A stretch of DNA of 64,000 nt, taken from NCBI GenBank assembly GCA_028023455.1, contig JAQFVV010000111.1, positions 3,645,443 to 3,709,442 of the forward strand. Reading direction: 5' to 3'. The position numbers and the translations under genes were made by a program. Each line of letters begins with the position of its first letter. The stretch's first letter is position 1. The stretch is from Epiperipatus broadwayi (Eukaryota > Onychophora > Udeonychophora > Euonychophora > Peripatidae). Under the pieces are notes generated by a model. It was not told where the DNA came from. It searched no databases and worked only from the letters and a program-made list of their open reading frames with translations. Shown here piece by piece: positions 61,312 to 64,000 of the stretch.

Positions 61312-64000
61312 AGGTAAGAATGAATTGTTTAGATCAATTTACTAGAAAATTTTAAATTTCAAAGCTAAGTAAGGGAATGATGTAAATAATGTGTGGATGA
61401 TCTTTTAATAATCTAGTTAGGGCAAGTAAAAATAATTGCTGTATAATATTGTGTTAGTATTTTGAAAGAAACCAGTTAACTAAAAATAATTATAAGATTG
61501 TATGGTTGGGAAAACTGGCCATAATAAATACTGATTTAATAAGTCTTATAAATAAATGATTAAAGTAAATTTTAAAAGTAGTAATTTAAAGTTAAACAAA
61601 TAGACTGTTTAATAATAATAATTATATTCAATAATTCTATTTAAAAAGCATTTAATTAGAAGTAATAATATGGGAGAAAAGTGCATATTTGATTTTATAA
61701 TATTGGAATAATTATTCTAAATTTTGCTATAATATTATTTTTATGTAATATTTTATAAATTAAATTATTTGTTTTATTTTCATTTAAAGTATTAGTGTCT
61801 CACGTATTTTTGTAAATCACGTGATGTGTAGGTATTCATACATATGCTTGTGGAGTTTTCCTAGTAAAGTTGCAAAATTATTTAAAATTCTAATATAAGA
61901 TTTAAAAATAGTAGATTTGTTTATTCCAATATAAAATAATATTAGCTATTATAAATATTAAATTGGGTCTTTAAAATGAATGTAATAAATAAATTCAGAT
62001 TTTTATTTTATTTTCAAATACGTTGTGTTTAAAAGGATAGAAATAGTAATAAATATTATAATGGGATTTTTTTAAAGTTATTTTAGAGTATAAATAAAAT
62101 ATGAAAATTAATTAAGAATTAAATAATATAATAAAAAATAAATATTTAGTAAATTATTATTTGTTTTAACTTTAACCTGCATTGTTTGCCCAGGGTCGGA
62201 AAAAGAAAACATTGTTTAATTTGACCAATCAAAGGTGTCGTAGGCTTGAGTATATAAGAGCTGCATAAATTTTGCAGATTGCTATTATTATAATTCTTAC
62301 TATTGTTGTTATTGTTATTACAACTTTAGTTAATTACGTATACTAGTAATAGTCAATTTTATCATTTTAAATTCTAAAAAAAGATATTAATTCATTTTTA
62401 TAAGATCATGTGATATAGATATGTGTGGTTAAAAAGTTAAGTTATTCCTTGCCTGCTAATTTATTATATCTAGTTTTAACACCAACCTAAACATGAGGAA
62501 GTCAACAATGAATTTGAATTTATGGATAAAAATGTTGAATTGATATTTTTCTATCAAGTACATAATTTTGCCTATGTTAAGTGGTCATGTTAACTTACTA
62601 TTTAATTTAATAAATGGAACTTCGCAGAGGAGATTCTGACAAAGCTTGTCAAAGATGGAAATAAAGAAATATGAAATCTTTTATTCTGAAAAACTATTTT
62701 AAATAACTTTTAACATAAAAAATGATTATTTTAAGATGCTGAAATATTTAAGAAGTATTGAAAATTGATTTAAAAAAAATGTTTGTTTTTAAAAAGAGAT
62801 AAAAGTAAGATTATTAGTAAAATAATCTATATTATATTGGAAATTTTTTTTAAATAAGTTAGTTGTTGTATGCTGGACATACAAAAGATTTTTCAGAAAA
62901 TTATTTATAAAAATATTTAAACTATATAATAAATACCGTGGAACACTGACCGGTGGGAAATTTAGATGAAAGCAGTAAAATTTTGGAAGATACATGTCGT
63001 AAATAGAGAATTAAAAAATGCATTTAACAATTACTGTTGAAAATAAAAAAGAACCCTGAACTATTTGTATTGCAATTGGAAATATTTTACAAGTCAACTT
63101 ATTTTTGTTTATATTTCTTATTTTTTAAAAAAATTGTCATATATGTCATGAAAGTGGAACCATTGGAGCATGCATGGTTATTTTTGCATCAAAGGAAGAT
63201 GTTTTTGTCAACAAATGCTGTACAGGAAAAAAAGGATATTTTATAATGAACTTTGTTGGAGTTTACTTTCATAATAATACTTATAGAATAGATATAGGAT
63301 AGGAACATAGAACATTAAATTATTTACTAACCTAGTGATAAATTATTTTAAAAAATCTTTAATAATTTTTAAAAAAAAAAACATAATATTTTTAAAGTAT
63401 GATGATGTGGGATAAATGATATTTAAATAATGTTTTATTTAGTTTGTGATCCAGAAATATTAATGGAATAATCGACAATGAAGACGTATTATTGATGGTA
63501 ACAATTCTAAAAGTATTGGTCATTTTATTATGTATTTTATTACTGTATATTTTAGTGTGGATGTATGAAACAGATATAAAAAACACAATGCATACACATA
63601 GCTTGTAATTTATTTATTCATGTTTAAAAAAAAATGCATACTTTTAGTAATATTATAAGTACATTTTAATATAAGGGAAATATAAGTATATGATTCTATT
63701 ATAACTGAATTCAATGTTTATTTTAAGTGATTAAAATAATAAATTGGGATATCAATATTGATTGTTTGTATTTATGTTTAAAGTTACTAAGGGATAAAAT
63801 TATCTTTTCTTATTAATTGATTAGATGGTTATTTTAGATATGAATTTATTTATTGTTACAAGAATGTAGGAATAGACTTAGTGATGTAAGCTTGGTATTA
63901 AGTTAAATGGGACCAAGATAATATTTTATGTAGGATTTGTTTATATGGGAATAAGTGTAGACAATAGTGGTTATTATACAAGTATAGATGACTTAGCCCT
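61312..64000. other. AT-rich tract with strong G-over-C skew
   Basis: Apart from the candidate promoter, no gene is seen. Many 60-base lines carry two to several times more G than C on the + strand (for example 62041-62160 and 63841-63960), unlike the first half of the window. The openings at 63037-63246 and 62789-62995 have no domain or homologue that I recognise. Confidence 0.5.
62190..62290 (+). promoter_or_regulatory. Candidate pol II core promoter (CCAAT + TATA)
   Basis: Within AT-rich DNA, GACCAATC (62223-62230) is followed 21 bases later by TATATAAG (62251-62258) in a locally GC-richer stretch (GGTGTCGTAGGCTTGAG). Initiation would be expected at about 62280-62290. No clear ORF or donor site follows within the next few hundred bases, so any first exon would be mostly untranslated. 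The hit could be fortuitous in a TA-rich genome. Confidence 0.35.

Noticed and set aside
63037-63246. 69-codon + strand frame after the candidate promoter
   Set aside because: TTG-initiated, low complexity, no conserved motif. It does not support a gene for that promoter.

Overview
The window is a gene-poor, AT-rich stretch of an animal nuclear genome. It probably comes from a lophotrochozoan, and a cephalopod-type mollusc fits best. That placement is inferred from three things: a terminal exon of a GnRH/corazonin-type receptor, RTE-clade LINEs, and tRNA-derived SINEs set among long AT, AAT and GAT microsatellites. Introns with GT/AG borders and the absence of operon-like gene packing rule out a prokaryotic source. 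No complete host gene is visible.

Host material: the one well-supported host coding segment is the last exon of a rhodopsin-class peptide receptor (9107-9576, TM6, TM7 and cytoplasmic tail). It has a clear splice acceptor and a polyadenylation signal; its upstream exons are not recognisable here. Weaker host candidates are two short spliced exons at 5962-6151, small coding-like islands at 6532-6700 and 6868-6999, and a CCAAT/TATA core promoter near 62223-62290, inside a G-over-C-skewed tract that runs to the window end.

Transposons: four copies of one RTE-clade LINE lie on the + strand. A is a decayed 3' part (3337-4398), B is nearly full length (20394-23674), D is a short, intact-frame 3' end (28599-28937), and C is long and decayed (47173-50295). 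Copy C carries its 5' module of about 320 bp in the opposite orientation to copy B. Other remnants are a Penelope-like reverse transcriptase (minus strand, 4560-5110), an LTR-type gag-protease remnant (minus, 34670-37495), a second gag-like remnant (+, 51900-52690), a LINE-like zinc-binding tail (minus, 40700-41607), and two short tRNA-derived SINEs of one family, the first with a clear target-site duplication.

Foldback structure is the most striking property. Long inverted repeats occur at 2051-3336, 5288-5752, 14887-15050, 25798-27128, 27345-28060, 29555-30215, 38754-39340, 43083-43408, 58964-59962 and 61199-61311. Several belong to families with a second copy elsewhere in the window. Dispersed direct families include a three-copy 0.7-0.9 kb element (15720, 17395, 24868) and a roughly 1 kb element (30225 and 39590) split by nested insertions. 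The remainder is AT-rich DNA in which I see no gene.
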